This document shows positions 1 to 9,400 of a stretch of DNA of 64,000 nucleotides, piece after piece. A program made the translations under genes and the position numbers. How positions within the stretch are numbered: position 1 is the stretch's first letter; every line of letters starts with the position of its first letter. The stretch spans positions 1,426,001-1,490,000 of the forward strand of contig JAGTJW010000001.1 in the NCBI GenBank assembly GCA_023657425.1. The letters run 5' to 3'. The notes beneath the pieces were generated by a model. It searched no databases and was not told where the DNA came from. It was given only the letters and a program-made list of their open reading frames with translations. The stretch is from Ideonella sp. WA131b. GTDB taxonomy: Bacteria; Pseudomonadota; Gammaproteobacteria; Burkholderiales; Burkholderiaceae_C.

Positions 1-623
1 TGCCCGAGCTGTTCAAGCCCTTCACGCAGGCCGACCAGAGCACAACACGGCGCTTCGGCGGCACGGGCCTGGGCCTGTCAATCTGCCGCGAGCTCGCGGC
101 CTTGATGGGCGGGCAGGTGGGCGTGGCCAGCGAGGAGGGCCGCGGCAGCCGCTTCTGGGCAGATCTCCCGCTGGCGCCCGCCGTGGCACCCGCGCCGCCC
201 GCCCCGCCGGCGGCGTCAGCCGACGCCATGGCGGCCCTGGCTGGTCTGCACGTGCTGCTGGTGGAGGACAACGCGGTGAATATGCTGATTGCCGCGGCCA
301 CCCTGGAGCGCTGGGGCGTGCACGTCACGCAGGCGCAGGACGGCGTGGAGGCGCTGGCCGCGATCGACCGCGCCCCGCGACCCTTTCACCTCGTGCTGAT
401 GGACGTGCAGATGCCCGGCATGAGCGGCTACGAGGCGACTCGGCTGCTGCGCAGCCGGCCGGCCGGCCGGGCGCTGCCGGTGGTCGCGCTCACGGCAGCG
501 GCCCTGGTGAGCGAGCGCGAGCAGGCCCTGGCCGCCGGCATGGACGACTTCCTGACCAAGCCGATCGACGCCGAGCGCCTGCAGGCGGCGCTGCTGCGCT
601 GGCGGCGCGGGCGCGAGGCCTGA
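1..623 (+). CDS. Hybrid sensor histidine kinase, C-terminal part (HATPase end + receiver domain)
   Basis: The gene enters from the left edge already open, read from base 3. The first residues carry the end of a HATPase_c domain with the G2 box (FGGTGLGLSI) and the usual following segment (MGGQVGVASEEGRGSRFW). A proline/alanine linker follows, then a complete receiver domain: the acidic pair in LVEDN, the phosphoacceptor Asp in LVLMDVQMPGMSG, the Thr of ALTA and the Lys of LTKPID. The protein therefore passes phosphate from its own kinase core to an attached REC domain, as in hybrid kinases of phosphorelays. The sensory part lies outside the window, so the stimulus is unknown. The stop TGA abuts the stop of an opposing remnant. 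Confidence 0.93.
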   Translation, partial: PELFKPFTQADQSTTRRFGGTGLGLSICRELAALMGGQVGVASEEGRGSRFWADLPLAPAVAPAPPAPPAASADAMAALAGLHVLLVEDNAVNMLIAAATLERWGVHVTQAQDGVEALAAIDRAPRPFHLVLMDVQMPGMSGYEATRLLRSRPAGRALPVVALTAAALVSEREQALAAGMDDFLTKPIDAERLQAALLRWRRGREA

Positions 624-829
624 TCAGGCCGCCGCCGGGCCGGGCAGCGCCGAGGGCGGCATCGGCTTGCCGGCGATGTCGAACAGCCGCCCCGGCGGCA
701 GCTTCAGCCGCGGGCATCGATGACGAGATCGCACTGTGCGTCGCGGCCGATGCGCAAGCGCAGCTTGGTGATGCCGTGGCTCACGCGCGAGCCGTCGGCT
801 GCCACGGGCTCCAGGAACCAGCGTCTCAT
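624..829 (-). pseudogene. FHA-like short gene, apparently frameshifted
   Basis: An ATG at 829 opens a frame reading MRRWFLEPVAADGSRV and then a stretch like the start of an FHA phosphothreonine-binding domain (LRIGRDAQCDLVID). It stops at 704. One base over, the frame continues with a proline-rich, plausible coding tail (KLPPGRLFDIAGKPMPPS) to a stop at 624. The FHA core SRxH is missing. Either this is a small gene broken by one indel near 706-712, or it is the leftover of a longer FHA gene. The family call rests on one short motif, so it is tentative. The stretch from 830 to 915 holds no gene I can support. Confidence 0.35.
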
Positions 830-915
830 GCCCTCTACGCCACGTTCGTGCCCGCGGTGCGGGCGGCGCTGCGGCGCCATGCAGACCCGGGGCGCGGCGC
901 CCCACAATTGCAGGG

Positions 916-1200
916 ATGCAGGCCGCCATCGTTCACCGCGCGGAACAGCAGGCCTTCGTGGCCGAGATCGACGGCCGCACCGCCGTCTGTGCCTACCGCC
1001 GCGACGGCGACACGCTGCTGCTGCACCACACCGAAGTGCCCGCGGCGCTGCAGGGCCGCGGCCTGGCGGCGGCGCTGGTGCAGGCGGCGCTGGCCTGGGC
1101 CCGCGCCGAGCGGCTGCGGGTGCGGCCCACCTGCAGCTACGTGGCCGCCTACATGCGCCGCCATCCCGACACGCAGGACCTGCTCGCGCCCCGCGGCTGA
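916..1200 (+). CDS. Small GNAT-like N-acetyltransferase (YjdJ/NATD1 type)
   Basis: A 94-residue protein of the short acetyltransferase-like family (human NATD1, bacterial YjdJ). It shows the family pattern HTEVPAALQGRGLAAALV, whose QGRGL loop is the acetyl-CoA pyrophosphate-binding turn, then a helix and the C-terminal signature TCSYVAAYMRRHPD. The length is normal for this single-domain group. The acceptor substrate is not known for the family. It stands alone between a kinase end and an opposing dipeptidase gene, and the ATG at 916 is the only reasonable start. Confidence 0.85.
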   Translation: MQAAIVHRAEQQAFVAEIDGRTAVCAYRRDGDTLLLHHTEVPAALQGRGLAAALVQAALAWARAERLRVRPTCSYVAAYMRRHPDTQDLLAPRG

Positions 1201-1228
1201 GCCGCCGCAGCCGGCCCCGTGGGCGCCG

Positions 1229-1831
1229 CTACAGCACGCGCGGCAGCTCGCGCCGCACGCACTGGCGGTCGCCGTGGTCGAAGTGCCACCACTCGTTGGG
1301 GATGCCCTCGAAGCCGCCGGCGCGCAGGGCGGCGGCCAGCAGCTCGCGCTCGGCCACCTGGGCCGGCGTGAGCACGCCCGCGGCCAGCAGCTCGGCGTGC
1401 AGCGCCGGGTGCGAGCGCGGGCTCATCTCGTCGAAGCCGCTGCCCATGTCGGCCTCGCGGTCGTCGGGGCCCAGCAGCGTCGCGTCGATCGCCATGCCGT
1501 AGCTGTGGATGCTGCCGCGCTCGGGGTTGGCGAAGTACTCTTGCGCCGGCGTGCCGGCCACGTCGAGCCAGATCGCCTCCTGCACGCGCTGCGGGCGCAG
1601 CGCGTCGAGCACCAGCAGCCGCCAGCCCGGCCGCGCCTGCGCGAGCCAGCGCGCGGCCGCCTCCAGCCCCGCGGCCGCCTCGCGGCGCAGCCAGGCGCAG
1701 TCGAGCCGGCCGTAGAGGTTGCGGCCGGCGAAGTTGTGGGTGCCGGCGTAGCGCAAGTCGACCGCGATGCCGGCCAGCGTGCCCAGGTGGCGGTAGTCGG
1801 CGTGGGCCGCGATGTCCTCGACGCGGATCAT
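1229..1831 (-). CDS. ddpX: D-alanyl-D-alanine dipeptidase (VanX/DdpX type, peptidase M15D)
   Basis: A 200-residue zinc dipeptidase that hydrolyses D-Ala-D-Ala. The M15D signatures are present: RLDCAWLRREAA near the start, the metal-binding SIHSYGMAID (consensus SxHxxGxAxD) and the C-terminal EWWHFD carrying the catalytic Glu and the last zinc His. No signal peptide is seen, so it should be cytoplasmic, where such enzymes in Gram-negative bacteria recycle D-Ala-D-Ala from peptidoglycan turnover rather than give vancomycin resistance. No vanA/vanH partner is nearby; the AmpG-like permease at 13.3-14.9 kb serves related recycling but is not linked. Confidence 0.9.
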   Translation of the reverse strand: MIRVEDIAAHADYRHLGTLAGIAVDLRYAGTHNFAGRNLYGRLDCAWLRREAAAGLEAAARWLAQARPGWRLLVLDALRPQRVQEAIWLDVAGTPAQEYFANPERGSIHSYGMAIDATLLGPDDREADMGSGFDEMSPRSHPALHAELLAAGVLTPAQVAERELLAAALRAGGFEGIPNEWWHFDHGDRQCVRRELPRVL

Positions 1832-1897
1832 CGGGCGCGGCGGCGGGCGGGCGGCAGACGGAACGTCATGCGAACCATCATAGCCAGCGCCCGCTGT

Positions 1898-1986
1898 GGT
1901 GAATCTTCACCGGTCGCTACGAAGCGATTCACCCCCCCGCGCGGGGTCGTCTGCCCACCATCGGGTGGATGACGCACGGCCGTGCG
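1898..1986. promoter_or_regulatory. Cluster of short inverted repeats upstream of the LuxR-type gene
   Basis: The 195-base gap between the dipeptidase start and the LuxR-type start holds GGTGAA-TC-TTCACC (1898-1911), CCACC-ATCG-GGTGG (1955-1968) and a perfect 14-base palindrome CGCACGGCCGTGCG (1973-1986). The last ends 40 bases before the LuxR-type start. They could be operators for autoregulation, or simply stable hairpins of GC-rich leader RNA. No promoter boxes were recognised. Confidence 0.3.
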
Positions 1987-2026
1987 TGCACCCCAGGCCC
2001 GCCCGAAGCCGAATCAGGAGAAGCCC

Positions 2027-2764
2027 ATGCTCGACACCGTCACCGACACCGAGCCGGTCCCGACGCCCGCGCTGCGGTTCGCCCCGTCGGGGACCGAGCG
2101 GCCCGGGCCGCAGGCCATGCAGCTGGCCCATTGCCTCACGCGCATGCTCGACGAAATCGACTACGGCATGCTGCTCGTGGGCACCGATTCGCAGGTGCTC
2201 TACTGCAACCACGCCGCCTGCTTCGAGCTTGACGGCGAGCACCCGCTGCAGCTGCTCGGCCGCACGCTGCGCACCCTGCGCCCCGAAGACGTGCTGCCGC
2301 TGCACGCCGCGCTGGCGGCGGCGCAGCGCGGGCTGCGCCGGCTGGTCACGCTGGGCGCCGGCGTGCACCGCGTCGGCGTCTCGGTGGTGCCGCTGCCGGA
2401 GAACGCCGCCGAGCGCGACTGCGGCGAGAAGCCGCTGACGCTGCTGGTGCTGGGCAAGCGTCAGGTCTGCGAGCAGCTCTCGGTGCACGGCTACGCCCGC
2501 AGCCTCAACCTCACACCGGCGGAGACGCGCGTGCTCGAGCTGCTCTGTGACGGGGTGCGGCCCACCGCCATCGCACGGCAGCAGAACGTGGCGGTGAGCA
2601 CGGTGCGCACGCAGATCGGCAGCATCCGCGCCAAGACCGGCGCGGGCAGCATCAGCGAGCTGGTGCGCCAGGTGGCCGTGTTGCCGCCGCTGGTCGGCGC
2701 GCTGCGCGGGACCGGCTGGCCCCTGGGGGGCCCGGCCGGGCTGGGCGTCATGGGCGCTCGCTAA
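2027..2764 (+). CDS. LuxR-family transcriptional regulator with PAS-like N-terminus
   Basis: A 245-residue regulator. Residues ~25-150 resemble a PAS-type sensor (DYGMLLVGTDSQVLYCNHAA). The C-terminus is a GerE/LuxR helix-turn-helix: LNLTPAETRVLELLCDGVR, the recognition helix AVSTVRTQIGSIRAKTG, then SISELVRQV. The ATG at 2027 was chosen because AGGAG lies seven bases upstream; an in-frame start at 1982 lacks such a site. The next gene in the same direction encodes a Crp/Fnr regulator 61 bases on, so the two may be co-transcribed. The signal is not evident; the PAS-like part lacks an obvious cofactor motif. Confidence 0.85.
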   Translation: MLDTVTDTEPVPTPALRFAPSGTERPGPQAMQLAHCLTRMLDEIDYGMLLVGTDSQVLYCNHAACFELDGEHPLQLLGRTLRTLRPEDVLPLHAALAAAQRGLRRLVTLGAGVHRVGVSVVPLPENAAERDCGEKPLTLLVLGKRQVCEQLSVHGYARSLNLTPAETRVLELLCDGVRPTAIARQQNVAVSTVRTQIGSIRAKTGAGSISELVRQVAVLPPLVGALRGTGWPLGGPAGLGVMGAR

Positions 2765-2825
2765 GATCCGGCCCCGGGCGGCGCGGCGCACCGGATCCCC
2801 GGTGCGCCGCGCCGTCCAGGCCGCG

Positions 2826-3500
2826 ATGTCCCAGCCCCCAGCCACCCCGATCCCGAGCGATCCCAGCGCCGACGCCGCCGCCGCCTGGTCGCCGTCGCTG
2901 CAGCGACTGGCGGCGCGCGGCGTCGTCAAGCGCTTCCGCAGCGGCACGCAGTTCATCACCGAGGGCGAGCCCGGCGACACGCTGTACATCGTGCTTGAGG
3001 GCCGCCTGCGCACCTTCAGCGAATGCGCCGACGGCCGCGAGGTCCGCTACGCCGAGTACGGCCCGGGCGACTACGTCGGCGAGATGAGTCTGGACGGCGG
3101 CCTGCGCGCGGCCAACGTGGCCACGCTCACGCCCTGCCGGCTGGCGATGGTGACGCGGGCCACCCTGCAGGCGCACCTGGCCGAGGAGCCGGCGTTTGCG
3201 TTCGAGCTGCTGGCCAAGGCCATCCGCCGCGCCCGGGCGGCCACCGTGGGGCTGCGCGAGATCGCGCTGAACGATGTCTACGGCCGCCTGAAGCGACGGC
3301 TCGACGAGAAGGCCGGGCCCGATCCCGGCGGCGGCCGCGTCATCGCCGCGCCGCCGTCGCACGCCACGCTGGCGGCGTCGATCGGCTGCACGCGCTCGAT
3401 GGTCAGCCGGGTGCTGAAGGACCTGGAGCGCGGCGGCTGGCTGGTCGTCGTGCCGCGCGGCGGCTGGCGGCTGCCGCGCGAGCTGCCGGCCAAGTGGTGA
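2826..3500 (+). CDS. Crp/Fnr-family transcriptional regulator
   Basis: A 224-residue protein with an N-terminal cyclic-nucleotide-binding fold (residues ~25-140; FITEGEPGDTLYIVLEGRL and the cassette GEMSLDGGLRAANVA) and a C-terminal winged helix (SHATLAASIGCTRSMVSRVLKDLERGGW). The cassette keeps a Glu and an Arg at places where cAMP-binding members use them, so a nucleotide ligand is possible. No Fnr-type cysteine cluster is present, which argues against oxygen sensing by Fe-S. The ATG at 2826 was preferred over a GTG at 2802; neither has a strong ribosome-binding site. It is followed on the same strand by a cyclase-domain protein, a suggestive pairing. Confidence 0.88.
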   Translation: MSQPPATPIPSDPSADAAAAWSPSLQRLAARGVVKRFRSGTQFITEGEPGDTLYIVLEGRLRTFSECADGREVRYAEYGPGDYVGEMSLDGGLRAANVATLTPCRLAMVTRATLQAHLAEEPAFAFELLAKAIRRARAATVGLREIALNDVYGRLKRRLDEKAGPDPGGGRVIAAPPSHATLAASIGCTRSMVSRVLKDLERGGWLVVVPRGGWRLPRELPAKW

Positions 3501-3581
3501 GCGCCGCCGCCAGGACCGCCCCGGCTTGCCCGGGTCACCGGTGCCATCCACAATCCGGGGGAAACAGGTCCCAGGCCTCGC

Positions 3582-6467
3582 ATGACTCTTGCTGATCGGT
3601 CCGGTGAGCCGGGCCTCAGCCCCGACCGGCGCATCCTCACCGTCCTCTTCGTCGATCTGTGCCGCTCCACCGCGCTGTCGGGCGCGCTGGAGGCCGAGGT
3701 GCTGGCGGCCCTGATCGGCGACTTCCGGCGCCTGTGTGAACAGGAGGTCCACGCCCGCGGCGGCACCCTGAGCCAGCTGCAGGGCGACGCGGTGCTGGCC
3801 GTCTTCGGCCACCCGCACCCGTCCGAGGACGACGGCCGCGTCGCGGTCGAGGCCGCGCTGGCCATCCACGCCGGCATGCGCGCGGTCGAGGCCACGTACA
3901 CCGCGCACGGCACCGGGCCGCTGCGCGTGCACTCGGGCGTGCACGCCGGCCTCACGCTCGTCGGCGAGGGGGATGCCGCCGGGGGGCGCCTGGGGCTGTA
4001 CGGCCCGGTGCCGGGCCTGGCCAAGCACCTGTCCGACGTTGCCGAGTCTGACGAGATCCTCGTCAGCAGCGAGGTGCTGGGCCCCATCGCGGCCTTGTTC
4101 GCCGCCGAGGAGCGCCTGCTGCCCACGCTGCAGGGCAGCCGCGGGCCGGTGCGCGTGCACCGCGTGCACGGCCGCAGTGCGCTGCGCACGCGCTTCGAAG
4201 CCCACCGCCAGCGCGGCCTGCTGCCCTTTGTGGGCCGTGCCGCCGAATGGCAGGCCTTGCGGGCCCGGCTCGGCGCCGTCGCCGCCGGGGGCGGGCCGGC
4301 GCTGCTGGCGCTGGAGGGCGCGCCCGGCGTGGGCAAGACGCGGCTGGCGCACGAGTTCCTGGCCGAGGCCGAGGCGCGCGGCCACCGGGTCCTGCGCGGC
4401 TGCTGCAGCGCCGGTCTCGATGCCGAGCCGATGCAGCCCCTGCTGCAGGCCCTGGGCCAGGGCCCGGGCACGCTGCTGCCGGCGCTGCAGGGCTTGCGCC
4501 CCGACGCCTGGCGCGCGGCCCTGCAGCAGCAACTGCAGGCCGCGGTGGTGCCGCCGGTCACGCTGCTGTTTATCGACGACTGGCAGTGGGCCGACGACGC
4601 CTCGCGCCAGGCCGTGAACGGGCTGCTGGCCCTCGCCGGGCTGGCCATGTTCGTGCTCGTGACGACACGCCCGCGACCCCCGGGCGAGGCGGCCCTGCAG
4701 CCCGCGGCCGCGCTGCCACTGGGGCCGCTGGCCGAGGCCGAGGCCGAGCGCGCCGTGCAGGCCGGCCTGCCGTCCGCCGACCCCTTCCTGCGGCGCGAGA
4801 TCGGCCGCCTGGCCGGTGGCAACCCGCTGTACATCGAGGAGCTTTGCCACCAGGTGCGCCACGCCCCGCTGCCGATGCTGCCGCTGGCGGCGGTCGGCCT
4901 GCCGTTGGCGGCCGACGCCCAGCGGCCGGGCGGCAGCTGGCTGCGTGCGTTGATCGACATGCGCGTGGCCCGGCTGGCCCCGCCCGCCCGCAACCTGCTG
5001 GCCGCGGCCGCGGTGCTGGGCACCCAGGCCCCGGCGGCCCAGGTGCGGCGGCTGGCGGCGCAGCCGCCCGACGACGCCGTGCTCGCGGCGCTGGCCCGCG
5101 AAGACCTGCTGTTCTTCGAGGCCGAGGCGCCCGACGACGCCCAGGCCAGCGTGCGCTTCAAGCACGGCCTGACGCGGGACGCGGTCTACGAGTCGCTGGC
5201 GCTCGAGGACCGCCGCGCGCTGCACCGGGCCGCCGCGGCCCTGCTGCTCGACAGCGCCCCCGGCGGCGATCCCCGCGCGCTGTGCGAGCCGCTGGCGCTG
5301 CACAGCGCCGGCGCCGGCGACGCCGAGGCCGCTGCGCACTGGTCCGAGATGGCGGGCGACAAGGCCATGGCCACCTCGGCCCTGGACCGCGCGCGGGCCC
5401 ACTACCGCGCCGCGCTGCACTGGCTGGAGCGGCAGCCCGACACCGCCGAGTGCTACCAGCGCTGGCGCGCCGTGGTGCGGCGCCTCGGGCTGGCTTGCGT
5501 GTTCGACCCCGCGCGCGCCGACCTGCCGCTGCTGCAGCGGGCGGTGAGCGAGGCCACCGCCCGCGGCGACACCGGCGGCGTCGCCTACGCCACCTACTGG
5601 CTGGGCTACCTGCACTACGCCCTGGGCGATGGCCGGGCCGCTGTGGTACTGCTGGAGCGCGCCGCCGACATCGCCGGCGCCGCCGGCGACCGCGGCCTGC
5701 CGATGCAGGTGGCCACGACCCTGGGCCAGGTGCTGGCTGCCACCGCGCAGCACGCGCGCGCCGAGGCGCTGTTGGCGCCGGCGCGCGCGCTGGCAGCGGC
5801 GCCGCCGGCCGGCCGGCCATTGCCCTCGGGCGTGGCGTACTCGCTGGCCTGCCTGGCCAGCCTGCTGGGCGACCAGGGCCGCGACGCCGAGGCCGACGCT
5901 GTGTTCGAGGAGGCGCTGCGCGCCGTGCCCGAGCCTGGCCACGAGGTCGAGGGCTCGGTGCGCTGCTCGCGCGCCGGCCTGCGGCTGTGGCAGGGCCGGG
6001 CCGAGGAGGCACGGGCCGACGCGCAAGCCGCGCAGCGCGTGGGCGAGCGCGTGGGCAGCCTGTACCTCTACGGCATGGGCCGTGCCCTGGCGGCGCGGGC
6101 CGCCTGGGCCCTGGGTGGTGGTGACGCGGCCCTGCAGGATCTGGCGTCGGCCGCCACCTGGCTGCGCACGCACGACAAGAACCTGTTCGTCTCCCTGCAT
6201 GCCGGCTGGTTGGCCGAGGCCTGGGCCGGCCTTGGCCGGCGCCGCGAGGCGCGCCACGAGGCGGCGCGCGCCCTGGCCCGCACGCGCCAGGACGACTGGC
6301 TCGGCGCCGCGATGGCCGCGCGCGCCCTGGCGCGCCTGGCAGCCGTCGAGGGCCGGGCGGCCGCGGCGCGGCGCCACCTGGCGCTGGCCGACCGCGCGGC
6401 CGATCGCCGCGGCTCGCCGCACGAACGGGCGGCCAACGCGCGCTGCCGCGCCGAACTGGGCCTGTAG
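3582..6467 (+). CDS. Adenylate/guanylate cyclase-domain STAND ATPase with TPR-like C-terminus
   Basis: A 961-residue cytoplasmic signalling protein. Residues ~17-195 form a class III nucleotide cyclase homology domain: first metal Asp in FVDLCRST (D25), second in GDAVLAVFG (D69). Residues ~215-520 are an AAA/STAND module with Walker A GAPGVGKT (~246-253) and Walker B LLFIDD (~328-333). The rest is alpha-helical, rich in Ala/Leu/Arg, typical of TPR-type scaffolds. The segment where active cyclases carry the transition-state Asn and Arg (VNxAxR) reads VPGLAKHL, so both look replaced and the domain may sense rather than make a cyclic nucleotide. It is convergent with the DyP-P450 gene, 16 bases apart. 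Confidence 0.88.
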   Translation: MTLADRSGEPGLSPDRRILTVLFVDLCRSTALSGALEAEVLAALIGDFRRLCEQEVHARGGTLSQLQGDAVLAVFGHPHPSEDDGRVAVEAALAIHAGMRAVEATYTAHGTGPLRVHSGVHAGLTLVGEGDAAGGRLGLYGPVPGLAKHLSDVAESDEILVSSEVLGPIAALFAAEERLLPTLQGSRGPVRVHRVHGRSALRTRFEAHRQRGLLPFVGRAAEWQALRARLGAVAAGGGPALLALEGAPGVGKTRLAHEFLAEAEARGHRVLRGCCSAGLDAEPMQPLLQALGQGPGTLLPALQGLRPDAWRAALQQQLQAAVVPPVTLLFIDDWQWADDASRQAVNGLLALAGLAMFVLVTTRPRPPGEAALQPAAALPLGPLAEAEAERAVQAGLPSADPFLRREIGRLAGGNPLYIEELCHQVRHAPLPMLPLAAVGLPLAADAQRPGGSWLRALIDMRVARLAPPARNLLAAAAVLGTQAPAAQVRRLAAQPPDDAVLAALAREDLLFFEAEAPDDAQASVRFKHGLTRDAVYESLALEDRRALHRAAAALLLDSAPGGDPRALCEPLALHSAGAGDAEAAAHWSEMAGDKAMATSALDRARAHYRAALHWLERQPDTAECYQRWRAVVRRLGLACVFDPARADLPLLQRAVSEATARGDTGGVAYATYWLGYLHYALGDGRAAVVLLERAADIAGAAGDRGLPMQVATTLGQVLAATAQHARAEALLAPARALAAAPPAGRPLPSGVAYSLACLASLLGDQGRDAEADAVFEEALRAVPEPGHEVEGSVRCSRAGLRLWQGRAEEARADAQAAQRVGERVGSLYLYGMGRALAARAAWALGGGDAALQDLASAATWLRTHDKNLFVSLHAGWLAEAWAGLGRRREARHEAARALARTRQDDWLGAAMAARALARLAAVEGRAAAARRHLALADRAADRRGSPHERAANARCRAELGL

Positions 6468-6483
6468 CGGGCTGCGCCCGGGT

Positions 6484-9400
6484 TCAGGGCCGCAGCGTCA
6501 GCAGCGCCGGCGAGGGCCCGGGCTGCAGGCCGGGCTCGGCCATCAGCGCATCCAGCGCGCCGGTCAGCACGCCCAGCGCCATCGCCTGACCGGGGCAGGC
6601 ATGCAGCGGCACGCTGTCCTGGCCGGGCGAGTGCCGGTCGCCGCCGAACAGCGCGCTCAGGGACGGGTCGTCCTCGAGCTGCCGCTGGTGCAGCGCCGAG
6701 CCGATGCCCACGACCACGACGTCGCCGGGCTGCAGCGACACCTCGCCCAGCGTGTGCGCTTGCACGACGGTGCGCCAGACCAGGTCGGGCACCGGCCGGC
6801 GCTGCAGGCCGCGCGCCAGCGGGGCGTCGAGCACGGCGCGGACCCGGGCCAGCGCGTCGTCGTCGTCGGCCGGCTCGCCAGCGGGCCGGGCTGCGGCCAG
6901 GCGCCGGCGCAGGTCCCAGAACGTGCCGTCGTCGAGCCAGTCGAAGAGCACCCCGCGCAGGTTGCCGTCGACCGTGGGCAGGAAGCCCATCATGACGCCG
7001 ACCAGCGTGCGCGCGACCAGGTCCTGCGCGTCGGCCTCGTCGGGCTCCAGCGCGTGCAGCGCGGCATGGATGGCCATGCCCAGCCGGCCCAGCGGAGCGG
7101 GCTGCCGCCAGTGACGGGCCACCAGGTTGCCGACCTGCTGGCGCAGCAGCTGGCCATGGGCCTGGCCCACGGCCGCGGCCTCGGCGCCCGGGTGCGGCTG
7201 GAACAGGTACCGCGACGGCGTGTGGAAGTGCCCGGGGCAGCGGGGCGGGCCGTCGCGCCAGTGCCAGCCGCCCTCGTGCACGAACCCGTCGTCGGGCAGG
7301 CCGAACCACGACCGGCTCAGCGCCGCCAGCAGGGTGTCGACGAGGTCGCGCAGGTCCAGCACCGCGTCGCTGCGGCCGGGTCCGGCCGGCGGCCGACGCG
7401 CCTGGAGCACCGAGGCCATCGCCGCCCGGGCCTCGCGCCAGGCCTCGGGCAGGGTGACGTCCATGATGGCTGCGTTGACCTGCGTGGCCTCACGCGCGTA
7501 GTCTGCGCCGGCGTCCATGCCCAGGAAGATCGGCCCGAAGGACTTCTCCATGCGCGCCTGGTAGCCGGCCACCGTGTAGCGCCCGGAAGGGGCGCCGAAG
7601 ACCTCGGCCACGCGCTCGGCCGAGCCCACCAGCACGCCGAAGGGCGTGCGCAACAAGCCGCCCGGGGCCGCGCGCACGGCGGCCCACACGGCCTGCGGCA
7701 GGCCCTGGCGCCGGGCGCCCGGGTCCTCGAGCAGCAGCTTCCATTCGCGCAGGGCGGTCTGCGCGTCCAGCCCCAGCGCCTGCTCGGCGCGCTGCAGGCC
7801 CTGCACCACGCGCTGGCCGGCGACGGCCAGACCCAGCCGTTCGCGTTCGAGCGCCAGCCGGCGCTCCTCGCGCATCGGTCCGGCCGCGGGGGCGGGGTGC
7901 CGCGCCACCTGCGCCGCGATGGCGATGCGCCGCAGCTCGTCGAGCCCTTCCACCGATGGCGCGAACAGGTACAGCCCCCACTCCAGCACCGTGAAGGGCT
8001 CGGTCCCCAGCGAGACCTCGTGCTCGACGCAGGGCACGGCCGCGCCGGCCGCTGCCGCCGTGCGGAAGCGGAAGCGCGCCGGCTCCCCCGGGTGGTGCGC
8101 CGCCAGGAACGGGTCGGCCAGGCGGGAAGGCAGCGTCGGGCTGCTGCTGTTGCCGCCGGCCAGCCAGCCCTGGATCACCTCGAACTGCTCGGCGATGGAC
8201 GTGTTGTAGGCCATGAACACCAGCCCGCGCTCCGCATCGGCGGGCCCCTCCTGCGACGAGGGCCCGTACGACATGCCCCGGCGCATCAGCCGCGGCAGCG
8301 TGACCTGGTCGGCCACCGCCGCCCCGTGGCGCGTGGCGCGCGGGTTGGCGCGGCGCACGTGCGACTGCCACGGGCACTTCACCCCCTGCGGATCGGCCTG
8401 GTAGTCGAAGCGGTTGCCGGTGGTGTCGTCGACGAGGTTGCGGCCGTCGTGCCGGCGACCCATCAGCAGCGCGGCCACGTCCTGGCTTGACAGCGTCAGC
8501 CCCTGCGCCGCCAGTTGCTGCACCGCCCCCTGCAGCGCCCGCTCGTACGCGGCGACGTCCTGGCGCAGGCGGCGCACGACGAGGAAACTGCCGTTCTCCC
8601 ACAGCCGCCCGGTCAGCGGCTCGTCGCCCAGGCTGTTGGGATGGCCCAGCAGCAGGTCGCCGGCGGGGACCTCGTCGGCGCCGGCAGGCGCGGTGGCAGG
8701 AGCCCTGCCGTCGGGCGCGACGACCGGCTGACTCAGGCCGTCGGCGAAGCCGAAATGCCCGCCGGCCGCGGCCGCGCCGGCCGGCTGCGGGGGCGGCACC
8801 CGGCGCATGGTCTGCACCGACAGCAGCCGCACGCCCTCGCCACCCGCCCGGCCTGGCAGATCGGCAAGCAGCCGCCGGATCGAGCCGTGCAGCGCATGGG
8901 CAGGATCCGTGGCCTCGCACCACGGCGCCGGTGGGCCGCCACGCAGCGCCACCTGCACCACCGCGTGCACGCCGGCCAGCTCGACGCGGCCGGGCTTCAT
9001 GACGGCCTTCCCGTCGGGCGCGCAGGCCAGCGGCGGCCGCCAGCGCGAAGGGTGGTTGTGCTGCACGTCGCCCAGCACGCTGGCCCGGGCGGCCATGCCC
9101 TGCACGAACTCCGCCGGCAACTGCTCGAGCTGCCCGGCGTCCAGGCCCAGGCACGCCAGGCCGTTGGCCGTGAAGGACACGGTCCAGTACACGTCGCCGG
9201 CGGCCGGGGCCGGGTGCGCGGGCTCGCCCCGCGCCAGCCGGCCCTCGACCACCAGCCACTGCAGCAGCGCGGCACCGGCCTGCGGCGAGTCCAACGACAG
9301 CAGCAGCAGCGCGGCGTGGTGCACGCCCTCTTGTCGACGCACGATGCCGGACTGCACCTGCGACAGCGACCAGGGAATGTCCGGCCAGAGGGGCCTGGCC

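Noticed and set aside
1229..1831. Vancomycin-resistance gene vanX
   Set aside because: No vanH/vanA/vanRS neighbours; in a Gram-negative background this is the DdpX-type recycling enzyme.
2748..6422. Long open frame of ~1220 codons on the minus strand
   Set aside because: It is antisense to the Crp and cyclase/AAA genes, has low-complexity Arg/Ala/Gly/Gln composition and no motif. High GC leaves such frames open by chance.
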